A stretch of DNA of 13,657 nucleotides from Pseudomonadota bacterium (GCA_027295475.1 JAPUKV010000043.1:1-13657), one strand, 5' to 3'; positions 4,282-12,873 are shown, counted from the stretch's first letter. Translations and numbers: made by a program. The notes: generated by a model not told the origin, from the sequence alone.

Positions 4282-4347
4282 GAAGCAACGGGGGCGGACT
4301 CTACTTTTTTTGTCTCCTAAAAAAATAGAATCCGCCCCCGTTGCTTC
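4282..4347. terminator. Large near-perfect palindrome, two-way terminator or dispersed repeat
   Basis: GAAGCAACGGGGGCGGA and its complement form a 17-bp perfect outer stem, followed by a mismatch, TCTA, a one-base bulge and a T7/A7 inner stem around a 7-base loop. It lies exactly between the convergent CDF and MscS genes. A GC-rich stem next to T-runs on both strands fits a bidirectional rho-independent terminator. GGGGxxGACTCTATTTTTT-type palindromes also occur as many copies in some gammaproteobacteria, so it may be a MITE/REP-like unit doing this job. Confidence 0.8.
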
Positions 4348-4352
4348 TGTTG

Positions 4353-5198
4353 CTACGAAGACTGAATCAGGTGGACGTCCTGTTGCGGGTACGGGAACGA
4401 AATACCTTCTTTGTCGAATCGTTTCTTGATGGCTTCCGTGAGAGCGAATTTGACCGCCGAATAATCTACTGATTTGACCCAGGGACGCACGACGAAGTTG
4501 ACGCTGCTGTCCGCGAGTTCCGATACGGCGATAAGGCAGGACGGATCTTTAAGAATACGATCATCCGCATCGACCAGTGCCTGAAGTGTATCGCGTGCTT
4601 TGTCGATGTCGTCGTCATAGCCGATTCCGATGACAAGGTCGACGCGCCGCGTGTCGTTGGCAGAATAATTGGTAATGATGCTGCCCATGATTTGTGCGTT
4701 CGGGACGATAATCTGCTTGTTATCGCCCGTCTTCAAAACCGTGGTGAGGATTCCTACCTGAAGAACCGAACCAGCTATGCCGGCAGCTTCGACAAAATCG
4801 CCAACCCGATAGGGACGGAACATCACGATCAGGACGCCGGCCGCGAAGTTTGCCAATGATCCCTGCATCGCCAGGCCGATGGCCAGGCCGGCTGCGCCCA
4901 TGATCGCGATCAGGGAAGTTGTCTGAATGCCGACCTGGTTGATTGCTGCAATGACAACAAAAATCATCAAGGCCCAGTAGACGAGATTGCTGACAAAGGT
5001 CTGAAGAATCTTATCAACTTCCTGCGATTCCATAACTTTGCGTATTCCCTTCGTCACGAAGTGAACAACGATGCGACCGATAAAGAAGATTGCGATCGCG
5101 GCAATGAGCCTTATACCGAAGTCGAGGCCTACCATCTGGAATTCCTCGTACAGTCCAGCCCAATCGATCCCGAAGTCGGGCACTTTTAATTCGTTCAT
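4353..5198 (-). CDS. mscS: Small-conductance mechanosensitive channel, MscS family
   Basis: The 281-residue inner membrane protein matches MscS of E. coli in length and layout. It would open under membrane tension to release solutes during hypo-osmotic shock. Three N-terminal membrane helices are visible; the pore-lining third helix shows the Gly/Ala packing pattern GAAGLAIGLAMQGSLANFAAG (about 103-123), followed by VLIVMFRPYRVGDFV, the entry to the beta domain. The C-terminus has the alpha-beta domain and KKRFDKEGISFPYPQQDVHL, a family hallmark. GGAGAAG four bases before the ATG at 5198 supports the start. It lies 28 bases after the EamA permease gene on the same strand and could be transcribed with it. 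Confidence 0.96.
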   Translation of the reverse strand: MNELKVPDFGIDWAGLYEEFQMVGLDFGIRLIAAIAIFFIGRIVVHFVTKGIRKVMESQEVDKILQTFVSNLVYWALMIFVVIAAINQVGIQTTSLIAIMGAAGLAIGLAMQGSLANFAAGVLIVMFRPYRVGDFVEAAGIAGSVLQVGILTTVLKTGDNKQIIVPNAQIMGSIITNYSANDTRRVDLVIGIGYDDDIDKARDTLQALVDADDRILKDPSCLIAVSELADSSVNFVVRPWVKSVDYSAVKFALTEAIKKRFDKEGISFPYPQQDVHLIQSS

Positions 5199-5226
5199 GT
5201 ATCTTCTCCATACAAAGTGTTTTTGT

Positions 5227-6126
5227 TTATTGTTGCTTCGGGGGCACCAACGGCCGCTTGGTTTTTCTTAGCGCGAGCCAGTTGCCAACCACCGTCAGCG
5301 ATATGCCGGTGACCGCCAGCACGGACCACTGGTAGTCTTCAACAAATGTCGAAATTGCCAGTGCTACGACCGGAAATAATACAGAAGAATACGCGGCGCG
5401 GGCAGACCCGATCTTACGGATCAGTAGCAGATAACAGCCGAAGGCGATTGCCGAGCCGAAAATCGCCAGAAACAGCAGCGACCAGACATAGCCGGGTTCA
5501 AAGGAAAAATTGAATTCGCGCCCCAGGATCGCGGCTGCCAGGAACGATAGCAGAGCGCCCCAGGCCATGCCGTGGGCGTTCACGGCGACCACCGGAAGGT
5601 TGCGTCCCGTATTCACCACTGCCGCCATATTCCCAAGCGACGCGATTACGACACCAATGACAACCAGGAGCAGGCCAAAAACCGTGCGGTCCTGCAAACT
5701 CAGCGCCGAAACTTCAGGCCAGAAGATCGATCCGATGCCAAGCATGCCGAGAAACGAGGCGACCAACAACCGTCCTTCCAATGGTGTGCGAAAGAATACG
5801 CGCTCGAAGAACGCATTGCATACGACAATCAAAGTGAAAGTAACTGCAACGAGCCCGGAAGTGATGTAAGTGGTGCCGTAATAGACAAAAAAGTAGTTAA
5901 TCGAGAAGAGTAGAAAGCCCTGCACGATGACCATTGGGTAGTAACGCAGGGGCAAGCGAATGTTCTTGCCCGCAACGATCGCATATAGAAATAGCGTGAC
6001 CGCCGCAATAGCAAATCGATAGGCAACCGATACTTCCTCGGCAACGACACCGAACTGATACGAAATGGCAGACCAGGTCGATCCCCAGATAAGCACAACG
6101 GTGGCGTACAGGAGTGCAACCTGCAT
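5227..6126 (-). CDS. EamA-family (DMT superfamily) transporter
   Basis: The 299-residue protein is almost entirely hydrophobic, with about ten membrane helices in two EamA halves, the normal size for drug/metabolite exporters. The N-terminus shows VVLIWGSTWSAISYQ, the typical first-helix signature, and AYRFAIAAVTLFL follows. The second half has IFGSAIAFGCYLLLIRKIGSARAAYSSVLFPVVALA, the matching signature. The substrate is unknown. ATG at 6126 is preferred because AGGA lies 8 bases upstream; a TTG at 6147 would add seven residues. Its C-terminus ends in a short basic tail. Confidence 0.92.
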   Translation of the reverse strand: MQVALLYATVVLIWGSTWSAISYQFGVVAEEVSVAYRFAIAAVTLFLYAIVAGKNIRLPLRYYPMVIVQGFLLFSINYFFVYYGTTYITSGLVAVTFTLIVVCNAFFERVFFRTPLEGRLLVASFLGMLGIGSIFWPEVSALSLQDRTVFGLLLVVIGVVIASLGNMAAVVNTGRNLPVVAVNAHGMAWGALLSFLAAAILGREFNFSFEPGYVWSLLFLAIFGSAIAFGCYLLLIRKIGSARAAYSSVLFPVVALAISTFVEDYQWSVLAVTGISLTVVGNWLALRKTKRPLVPPKQQ

Positions 6127-6379
6127 GCTTGGTTTCCTGAAGGACAAAGGCGTGCAGCGTATCTGACTGCGAAGGACTATGCACTACGCGGCGCGTACGA
6201 GCGGGATATTGGTGTCTGAGACTGTCGCCGGCAGGGCAGATGAAAGCTCCTGCAACATCTGCACTCCCGCCATCCATGGCGGTCGGCTTCCGGCGCCAAG
6301 CCTACATGGATGTATTCACGGCGTGTTTCACCAACACACATCCGCCTCGTACTTTCTCCAAATTCTCCGGAACCCGGGA
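6127..6379. other. Intergenic spacer with palindromic repeats
   Basis: No convincing gene is seen here; the plus-strand frame through it is a shadow of the gene ending at 6380. It contains two perfect short palindromes described separately and presumably the promoter of the EamA gene, which I could not place with confidence. Confidence 0.6.
6267..6322. repeat. Cluster of short palindromes, probably a dispersed REP-like repeat
   Basis: CCGCCAT-CC-ATGGCGG (6267-6282) and TACAT-GG-ATGTA (6303-6314) are both perfect, with CACGGCG following. A combination of CCATGGATGGC, TACATGGATGTA and TTCACGGCG is familiar to me as a repeated intergenic unit in gammaproteobacterial genomes. It may end or stabilise the transcript of the gene ending at 6380. 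Confidence 0.5.
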
Positions 6380-7504
6380 CTATTGCCCTGGGATGCCCTC
6401 AAAGCCAGGCTGGAAGCGAAAGATGTAGTACGGGCCGTTTGCCTTGATGTGATCCCTGGTCTGCAAAACCTGATCAGGAATGGCGCTGTCAGCAAGGTAC
6501 AACCAGCCATCCGGCCCGAAAGACAATGCATCGGCCCAGCGGATCCTGTCGGATCTCACGAGTGTTTGCGGTTGCTTGTCCGGCCCGACGACAAACACGG
6601 AGCTGTGCTCAACGTCGGTTATATAGACATTGCCGGCAACGTCGGTACTCAGGCCGTCGCTCAGTGGTTTGTCGCTGAATCGTTCGACTCGACTTTCGAG
6701 TTGCTCCGGCAGCAGCCGGGTGTTGGTCAGGTCCTTGAGCCGGATCCGGTAGAGCCCGCTTTGATTGATTGCAGCAAAGTAAAGCCATTCGCCTTCGGAA
6801 TCGAATGCGATGCCGTCTACACCGCCCTTGAGTGAGACCAGACCGCCGATAAACGTCATATCCTTCAGCTGATTTCGGATCAGATAGTTCTCCGGTGACA
6901 CGGAATCATGTAATTCAAGAACCCTGCGTGCTGTGTGTTGCTGAATATCGTAAACAATCAGGGCAGGCTTCTTTCGCCAGAAACTCGCATCGGCAATGAC
7001 GATGGTCTGGCCGTCGGGGCTGACCTGGAGGTCCTGGAGGAAGGAACCGGCAGGGGCAATGTCAGCACTGAAACGATGGTCGTGCGCGACTTCGCCGGAT
7101 GCGAGATCGAATGCGAGCAGCCTGGCTTTACCAAAGCCATGATTACCGTGATCGATGGTCCACAGAATATTGCGCCGGTCGATTACAAGGCCCAGGACAG
7201 TGTTAAAGAGCCTTTGTTGAGATGCGCCATTCGGATACGGCATGGCGGCGCCGGCGACCAGTTCCAGAAGCTTGTTTCCCTGTGGGCGCGATTCCGGATG
7301 TACGGTGAAGAAAATGCGGCCTTGGTGATTGACCGCCAGATTTCCGATTGGTTCCGGGTAAGCCAGGACTTCTTCAAGAGCGGTTTCTTCGATGAGGGGG
7401 CTGGTTGATAAGTCACGGTACGGCTCACCACCGCCGTAACGAACGTGCAAGATCACGACAAGCACGAGCATGATAATCAGCAAAAACAGGATGAATTTCT
7501 TCAC
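6380..7504 (-). CDS. Major royal jelly protein / yellow-family (L-dopachrome tautomerase-related) protein
   Basis: The 374-residue protein starts with KK and one hydrophobic segment (FILFLLIIMLVLVVILHV), so it is exported and probably anchored to the inner membrane with its bulk in the periplasm. The rest shows repeated beta-propeller blade motifs: GNLAVNHQGRIFFTVHPE, ILWTIDHGN, FLQDLQVSPDGQTIVIADAS, GVDGIAFDSEGEWLYFAAI, GLSTDVAGNVYITDVEHSSV and ADALSFGPDGWLYLADSAIP. This order is that of the MRJP/yellow family, a six-bladed propeller related to SMP-30/gluconolactonase. The biochemical role in bacteria is unclear. The start is a GTG at 7504 with a G-rich ribosome binding site; it follows the rhomboid gene by 60 bases on the same strand. 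Confidence 0.88.
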   Translation of the reverse strand: MKKFILFLLIIMLVLVVILHVRYGGGEPYRDLSTSPLIEETALEEVLAYPEPIGNLAVNHQGRIFFTVHPESRPQGNKLLELVAGAAMPYPNGASQQRLFNTVLGLVIDRRNILWTIDHGNHGFGKARLLAFDLASGEVAHDHRFSADIAPAGSFLQDLQVSPDGQTIVIADASFWRKKPALIVYDIQQHTARRVLELHDSVSPENYLIRNQLKDMTFIGGLVSLKGGVDGIAFDSEGEWLYFAAINQSGLYRIRLKDLTNTRLLPEQLESRVERFSDKPLSDGLSTDVAGNVYITDVEHSSVFVVGPDKQPQTLVRSDRIRWADALSFGPDGWLYLADSAIPDQVLQTRDHIKANGPYYIFRFQPGFEGIPGQ

Positions 7505-7564
7505 ACTTCGGATAATCCCCCCGGCACAGAAATCTGGCTCGAAATTCTACAGTGTAAGACGGGC

Positions 7565-8452
7565 TCACGCCCAGAGCCGCAATGCGATAATCCAGGAGGC
7601 TGCGAGGATGCCAATCGCCGTTGTTCCGCAAAGGAGTTGAAACCGTCGAGCAGACGGGATCCTGGGTAGCAGAGTCAGCAACATTCCGAATCCGAAACCG
7701 CAGACAAAGCCAGCAAGGTGCGCGCCGATGTCCGTATTTACATCACCCGTGCCCGTGTACGCAAGTAACGCGATACCGCCGACGATCGGACCGAGCCGAT
7801 ATGACCATCTGTCCTGCGCCATGAGTTTTGCACGCCATACAAAACCGGCAACAAGGCCGAGTGTGGCAAAGACCGCCGTAGATGCGCCAATCGAGCGGTG
7901 ACTGGAGGCAAGCAGCAGCGTGTTCAGCGTGTTGGCGAGCCCGCTGGCAATAACGACGCAGAGCCAGGTCAGGCCGGAGCCGAAAAGGCGGCCGGCAAGA
8001 AGGCCAAATAAGGCGCCAAAGCCGATATTCCCGGCCAGGTGGCGGAAGCCCGAGTGCAAGGTGAGCGCAGTCAACGTGCGCCACCATTCGCCCTGACGAA
8101 TCAGTTCACCGTCGACGCGGCCGGCCGCCAGCCAGTCCCTGTTGAATGCACTTTCGCCGGCGAGCCAGGTGACAAGAATGACGACGACAATATAGGCAAC
8201 AATGCCGGGCACGGCGTTCTGAAATACCGGTACCGGCCTGGGCATCTGCGGTTGTGCCTGCTGATTCTCCTTTTCATACTGCCAGATCTCGTACTTGGCC
8301 TTTTCGGAAACCTCGGCCGGCACGACCAGTGTGTAACCCAGGTCGTCGTGCAGAATCTCGTGGGGAATATTCAGCGAACTCAAGACAAGTGCCCGATCGT
8401 TGCTAGCCTGTCGGTGACTGCTCTCAAATACGATGGCCCAGTCGTCGTCCAT
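7565..8452 (-). CDS. Rhomboid-family intramembrane serine protease with an N-terminal DUF2007-like domain
   Basis: The 295-residue protein would cut membrane proteins inside the lipid bilayer. Catalytic features are present: H138-x3-N142 in LHSGFRHLAGNIGFG (oxyanion helix), nucleophile S191 in SIGASTAVFATLG, and H245 in IGAHLAGFVCGFGFG. WWR (123-125) is also typical. About 65 cytoplasmic residues precede the first helix; DRALVLSSLNIPHEILHDDLGYTLVV resembles the small DUF2007 (putative signal-transducing) domain often fused to rhomboids. ATG at 8452 shares one base with the sirtuin stop codon (TGATG), which points to translational coupling. A longer frame from 8497 would run inside the sirtuin gene and lacks support. 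Confidence 0.93.
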   Translation of the reverse strand: MDDDWAIVFESSHRQASNDRALVLSSLNIPHEILHDDLGYTLVVPAEVSEKAKYEIWQYEKENQQAQPQMPRPVPVFQNAVPGIVAYIVVVILVTWLAGESAFNRDWLAAGRVDGELIRQGEWWRTLTALTLHSGFRHLAGNIGFGALFGLLAGRLFGSGLTWLCVVIASGLANTLNTLLLASSHRSIGASTAVFATLGLVAGFVWRAKLMAQDRWSYRLGPIVGGIALLAYTGTGDVNTDIGAHLAGFVCGFGFGMLLTLLPRIPSARRFQLLCGTTAIGILAASWIIALRLWA

Positions 8453-9276
8453 CAGGCGGCCAGCCTGTCGACAATACGCGGCAGGATTTCCGCGCAATCA
8501 CCCGATAATTTTTGGGCAGCAATATCATCGGCGCGGGTTCGGCCTCGATTGATAATAACGATGGGAATATTCGCCTCCTGCGCGAGGCGCGCGAACCGAT
8601 AACCGGAAAAAACCATCAGCGATGACCCGACAACGAGCAGGGCATCGCTTTCCTCGAGTTTTTTCGTTGCGACGCTTACTCTTTCTGTCGGTACCGCTTC
8701 CCCAAAAAAAACGACGTCCGGTTTTATGATACCGCCGCAGCTGGGGCAATCGGGTACATTGAAGTCCAGGTAGTCCGATCCTGACAGCTCCGCATCGCCA
8801 TCGGGTGTGTAGGCAGATACGTTCGGATGCCAGTCCGGATTGCATTCTTCGAGTCTCGCCTGCCAATCGCACCTCTGACTGGTCGCTTCACAGGTCAGGC
8901 AACGTGTCTTGTGCAGCACGCCGTGCAGATCGATCACCTTGCGGCTACCCGCCATGCGATGCAGGTTGTCTACGTTCTGTGTTATGAGCAAATTCACATG
9001 ACCGACTCGTTCGAGTACCGCCAGTGCGGCGTGCGCCGCATTCGGCGTCGCAACCGAAATTCGACTCCAGCCAGCAAAGCTCCTGGCCCAGTAGCGTTTG
9101 CGCACGTTGCGGTTATTGGCAAAGTCGCCGAATTGCACCGGTTGCGCATTCTTCCAATTGCCGTCTTCGTCGCGATAATCGGGAATGCCGGAACCGGTGC
9201 TGCAACCGGCGCCGCTCAGCACGGTCATATTCCTGTACCGATGCATAAATTCGACCATTTTGGCGATGTCACTCAT
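8452..9276 (-). CDS. SIR2-family NAD-dependent protein deacylase (class II sirtuin)
   Basis: The 274-residue cytoplasmic enzyme should remove acyl groups from lysines using NAD+. The Rossmann NAD site is GAGCSTGSGIPDYR (22-35), TQNVDNLH lies at 99-106, and the catalytic base is H118 in DLHG. The structural zinc site has C126-x2-C129 and C177-x2-C180. The spacing and GCSTGSGIPDYR are those of class II (SIRT4-like) sirtuins, which often show lipoamidase, ADP-ribosyl or weak deacetylase activity. It overlaps the rhomboid gene by one base and is divergent from the SRPBCC gene with only 38 bases between start codons. The ribosome binding site before 9276 is weak. Confidence 0.95.
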   Translation of the reverse strand: MSDIAKMVEFMHRYRNMTVLSGAGCSTGSGIPDYRDEDGNWKNAQPVQFGDFANNRNVRKRYWARSFAGWSRISVATPNAAHAALAVLERVGHVNLLITQNVDNLHRMAGSRKVIDLHGVLHKTRCLTCEATSQRCDWQARLEECNPDWHPNVSAYTPDGDAELSGSDYLDFNVPDCPSCGGIIKPDVVFFGEAVPTERVSVATKKLEESDALLVVGSSLMVFSGYRFARLAQEANIPIVIINRGRTRADDIAAQKLSGDCAEILPRIVDRLAA

Positions 9277-9314
9277 ACTCTGGATTTGCCGAAATGCGTA
9301 AGGGGAAGAATCTT

Positions 9315-9911
9315 ATGACACATGAACGACCTCTGAAAGCATTCAGTGCAATGGCGATTGCATGTTTCGTTGTGACGGCGGCGGATGCCGACGTGCTTGA
9401 TGCGGCCCCCGGTGGCTTCACAATAAGCCACAAGACAGAAATAACTGCCAGCCGTATCGACGTTTACCATGCCGCCGTCGACAACATCGGTGACTGGTGG
9501 AGCGATGATCATACGCTTTCCGGTAATGCCGGCAATATGTATATCGATGCGCGGACCCAGGGCTGCTTTTGCGAAGTGCTGGGCGAGGGGGCCGGTGTCG
9601 TACATCTGACCGTTACGTTTGTGAACCCGGGCGTGATATTGCGTTTGAGCGGCGGCCTTGGCCCGCTTGGCCTGATGGGCGTCAGCGGAAACATGACCTG
9701 GGAGTTTGCAGACAGTGAGAACGGAACAATTATCACTTTGAACTATGCGGTTGGCGGCTATCTTCCTGGTGGCCTGGATTCAATAGCAGAGGCCGTGGAC
9801 GGTGTGCTGGTCGAGCAAATGACAAGTTTGAAAGCATTTGTCGAAGGCGACGGAAATAATCGAATTGTCATGCCTGATGAACCGAACTATCGAAAGGACG
9901 GAGAATCATGA
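9315..9911 (+). CDS. Secreted SRPBCC (START/Bet v1-like) domain protein
   Basis: ATG at 9315 has a strong G-rich ribosome binding site (GGGGAAG) six bases upstream and gives 198 residues; an in-frame ATG at 9294 would add seven residues ahead of that site. The N-terminus is a signal peptide with a hydrophobic core (FSAMAIACFVVTAA) and a likely cut after ADA (residue 25), so it acts in the periplasm. The rest fits the ligand-binding SRPBCC fold related to AHSA1/polyketide cyclases: ITASRIDVYHAAV, IGDWWSDDHTLSG, and a later GNMTWEFADSENGTIITLNYAVGGY. The ligand is unknown. Its last four bases overlap the start of the MBL-fold gene (ATGA), so the two are probably translated together. Confidence 0.85.
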   Translation: MTHERPLKAFSAMAIACFVVTAADADVLDAAPGGFTISHKTEITASRIDVYHAAVDNIGDWWSDDHTLSGNAGNMYIDARTQGCFCEVLGEGAGVVHLTVTFVNPGVILRLSGGLGPLGLMGVSGNMTWEFADSENGTIITLNYAVGGYLPGGLDSIAEAVDGVLVEQMTSLKAFVEGDGNNRIVMPDEPNYRKDGES

Positions 9912-10747
9912 AAACTGATCTCGTCGCGGGCAAGCTGGTCAAGCTCGCGCCAGGCGTATGCAGACTGGTCGCGCCGAATTCCGGCATGATGACAGGCCCC
10001 GGTACGAACACCTATATATTGGGCGAGAAAGAGATTGCCGTGATCGACCCTGGGCCGGCGATCGATAGTCATATCGAGTCAATCTGCGATTTGGCGCCCG
10101 GGCCGATCAAATGGATCCTCGTTACGCATACACACCCCGATCATTCGCCGGCCGCGGCCGGTCTCGCAGAAAAGACCGGCGCTAAACTCCTGGGAAGACC
10201 AGCTCCCGATGGTCAGTACCAGGATAAGACTTTCATACCGGATCGCATCCTGAAAAACGGGGAAATTTTCGCAACACCGGAGTTCAAACTTGAGGTTGTT
10301 TATACGCCCGGACATGCATCGAATCATCTCTGCTATTTTTATGAGAAGCTGAACTGGCTTTTCACGGGCGACCACATCATCGACGGCTCGACCGTCGTAA
10401 TCGACCCGCCCGACGGAAACATGTCGGATTATCTCAGTTCACTCGAACTGTTGATGGATAAAGTCTTGGCCGTAATTGTACCGGGACACGGCGGGCTGCT
10501 TGAAAGTCCTTACGAAGCCATCGACTGGATTATCAAGCACCGCCTGGAACGAGAAGCTAAAGTAATCGCCGCGCTCGAAGAACATCCAAAATCAGCCTGC
10601 ACTGATCTCGTGCCGCATGTATACGATGACGTGCACGAAAGATTGTATGGTTGGGCGGAACGATCTTTGCTCGCGCACCTTCTCAAACTCGAAACCGATG
10701 AAAGAGCAATTCGAGATAATGATTGCTGGTCACTTACCGTCGGCTAG
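9908..10747 (+). CDS. MBL-fold metallo-hydrolase, LACTB2-like
   Basis: The 279-residue enzyme carries a complete two-metal site: H74, H76, D78 and H79 in THTHPDH, H136 in TPGHASNHLCYF, D155 in FTGDHIIDGSTVV and H194 in VPGHGG. GPGTNTYILG near residue 30 and the short helical C-terminal part (about 215-279, winged-helix-like) are those of the LACTB2/beta-lactamase-like 2 group, whose members include RNA endonucleases and small-molecule hydrolases. The substrate is not predictable here. The start overlaps the SRPBCC stop by four bases. Its 3' end overlaps the convergent FadJ-like gene by 18 bases. Confidence 0.92.
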   Translation: MKTDLVAGKLVKLAPGVCRLVAPNSGMMTGPGTNTYILGEKEIAVIDPGPAIDSHIESICDLAPGPIKWILVTHTHPDHSPAAAGLAEKTGAKLLGRPAPDGQYQDKTFIPDRILKNGEIFATPEFKLEVVYTPGHASNHLCYFYEKLNWLFTGDHIIDGSTVVIDPPDGNMSDYLSSLELLMDKVLAVIVPGHGGLLESPYEAIDWIIKHRLEREAKVIAALEEHPKSACTDLVPHVYDDVHERLYGWAERSLLAHLLKLETDERAIRDNDCWSLTVG

Positions 10748-12820
10748 ATCCGCGAAACCAGTCCCGGTGGTTAGCATATTTTTCAACAAATCAGGAACGC
10801 TCCAGTATCCCAGTCCCGGTCGTTTCTGGAATCTGGAAATCGCATCGTAAATCTTGTCGGCGCCCATCGAGTCCGCATAATGCATCGGCCCGCCGCGGTG
10901 CCGCGGAAATCCGTAGCCGTTAACCCAGACCACGTCGATGTCGCTTGCACGGGTCGCGATCCCGTCCTCCAGAATTCGCGCCCCTTCGACGATCAGCGCG
11001 TAAACGCAGCGCTCGATGATTTCCTGTTCGCTGATTTTCCTTTGCTCGATGCCAAGTCGTTTCGCTTCCGCTCTGATCATCTCCTGAACCTCGGGATCGG
11101 GAATAGGCGTCCGTGAACCTTTTTCATACAGATACATGCCTTGACCGGTTTTTTGACCATATCGGCCTTGCTCTGCAAGCATGTCGGCGACCCGGTAGAA
11201 AGTAGGGTCGTCGGGTAAATCGGTTCTTTCCTGACGGACTTTGTAGCCGACGTCGAGCCCGGCAAGGTCGCCAACTGCGTTGGGACCCATCGCCATGCCC
11301 CAGTCGTAGAGCACGCGGTCGATGTACTCGGGCGCTGCGCCCTCGAGTAACAGGCGCTGATTCTCGCGGCCATAGCCGTACAACATTCGATTGCCGACGA
11401 AGCCAAAACAGTTGCCGACAACAACGCCGATCTTGCCGAGGCGTTTTGCCAATGCGAGAGAGCTGGCAATGGCCTCGACCGATGTTTCGGACCCACGAAC
11501 AATCTCCAGCAATCGCATGATATGAGCCGGGCTGAAAAAATGCAGGCCGACGACGTCTTCGGGGCGTTTCGTTGCGTTGGCAATTTCGTCGACATCCAGC
11601 GTCGAAGTATTTGTCGCCAGGATGGCTTCTTTCTTACATACCTGGTCGAGTTTGCCGAATACTTCCTTCTTGATCGCCATATTTTCGAACACGGCTTCAA
11701 TGACAAGATCGACATCGCTCAGGTCGTCATAGCTTTGGCTGATTCTGAATCGGTCGAGGCCATCCGCCATTTGTGCTTTGCTGATCTTGCCGCGGTCGAC
11801 GCCGCCTTCGTAAAGGCCTCGAACAGTCGCTTCACCGCGTTGGAGTCCTTCGTCGTTGTTGTCGAGCAGGACGAGTTCGCAACCGGCATTCAGGCAACTG
11901 TAGGCAATTCCGGCGCCCATCGTGCCGGCACCGATGACGGCGACTGAATTGATTTCGCGTCGTGTCGTTTCCTTCGTGATACCGGGTACTTTTGCAACGG
12001 CGCGCTCCGCAAAGAACGCATGCCGCAATCCGCTGGACTGTGGCGATGCTTTGCATTCAAGAAAGAATTCTCGTTCCGCTTCGCACCCTTCGTCGAAATC
12101 GACCTGTGTCGCGAGCTCGACGCAGCGAATAATTTTCTCCGGTGATAACAGCCCTCGTGTTTTTGGGGCAATCTTTTTTCGAGTATTTTCGAAAAAGGCA
12201 GGATCCGGCGACTCCACACTCATGTCGCGGATTCTTCGCGGACCCGCAGCGACCAATTCGTCAGCGTACGCAAGCGCCGCGGCTTGCAAGTCGTCGCTGC
12301 TCGCGATCCTGTCAATAACACCGGCCTCGAGTGCCTTGTCCGCGGGCACGTGATTCCCTGAGAGCATCATGTCGAGCGCTTTCTCGGCGCCGATCAGGCG
12401 AGGCAGTCGCTGCGTGCCGGTCGCGCCGGGCAATAACCCGAGCTTGACCTCCGGCAGTCCGACGGCGGCGTCGGCGCTTGCCATTCGGTAGTGACAACCG
12501 AGGGCCACTTCAAGGCCGCCGCCGAGCGCTGTACCGTGAATTGCGGCAAGCACCGGCTTGTCGCATACCTCAATCGCAGAAACCACGTCCGGGAAGAACG
12601 GTGCTTCAGGTGGTTTGTTGAACTCGCGGATGTCGGCGCCGGCGATAAAAGTCCGCCCGGCACATTGGATAACAACAGACTTGGTTGCTGAGTCCGAATT
12701 TGCTTTCTCCAGGCACGCCATCAGCCCTGCCCGCACGCTTTGTGACAGCGCGTTTACGGGAGGACTATCGATCGTAATGACTGAAATTGCACCATGCCGT
12801 TCGACGGTTACCGGATTCAT
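10730..12820 (-). CDS. Bifunctional enoyl-CoA hydratase / 3-hydroxyacyl-CoA dehydrogenase (FadJ/FadB-like)
   Basis: The 696-residue protein carries out two successive steps of fatty acid beta-oxidation. The N-terminal crotonase domain (about 1-190) has AGADIREF, the oxyanion-hole motif GTALGGGLE with E104, and GLPEVKLGLLPGATGTQRL with E124; both catalytic glutamates are present. The NAD-binding dehydrogenase domain starts at about 290 with VIGAGTMGAGIA and includes NTSTLDVDEIA and HFFSPAH with catalytic H427. Two C-terminal dehydrogenase domains follow (GFVGNRMLYGYGRE and GPNAVGDLAGLDVGYK). It is slightly shorter than E. coli FadB/FadJ and resembles the peroxisomal-type multifunctional enzyme. 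AAGGA upstream of ATG 12820 supports the start. I leave the symbol blank because several paralogues share this architecture. Confidence 0.95.
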   Translation of the reverse strand: MNPVTVERHGAISVITIDSPPVNALSQSVRAGLMACLEKANSDSATKSVVIQCAGRTFIAGADIREFNKPPEAPFFPDVVSAIEVCDKPVLAAIHGTALGGGLEVALGCHYRMASADAAVGLPEVKLGLLPGATGTQRLPRLIGAEKALDMMLSGNHVPADKALEAGVIDRIASSDDLQAAALAYADELVAAGPRRIRDMSVESPDPAFFENTRKKIAPKTRGLLSPEKIIRCVELATQVDFDEGCEAEREFFLECKASPQSSGLRHAFFAERAVAKVPGITKETTRREINSVAVIGAGTMGAGIAYSCLNAGCELVLLDNNDEGLQRGEATVRGLYEGGVDRGKISKAQMADGLDRFRISQSYDDLSDVDLVIEAVFENMAIKKEVFGKLDQVCKKEAILATNTSTLDVDEIANATKRPEDVVGLHFFSPAHIMRLLEIVRGSETSVEAIASSLALAKRLGKIGVVVGNCFGFVGNRMLYGYGRENQRLLLEGAAPEYIDRVLYDWGMAMGPNAVGDLAGLDVGYKVRQERTDLPDDPTFYRVADMLAEQGRYGQKTGQGMYLYEKGSRTPIPDPEVQEMIRAEAKRLGIEQRKISEQEIIERCVYALIVEGARILEDGIATRASDIDVVWVNGYGFPRHRGGPMHYADSMGADKIYDAISRFQKRPGLGYWSVPDLLKNMLTTGTGFADLADGK

Positions 12821-12873
12821 TGTTTTCCTTGATTGATTGCGGGTCTATTCAAGCAGGCGCGCTCATCTGTGCG

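Noticed and set aside
6179..6835. Plus-strand 218-residue ORF
   Set aside because: Antisense to the MRJP-like gene, which has clear propeller-blade motifs; the ORF has no such support.
11522..11947. Plus-strand ORF of 141 residues within the FadJ-like gene
   Set aside because: Shadow of a well-supported minus-strand enzyme with complete catalytic motifs.
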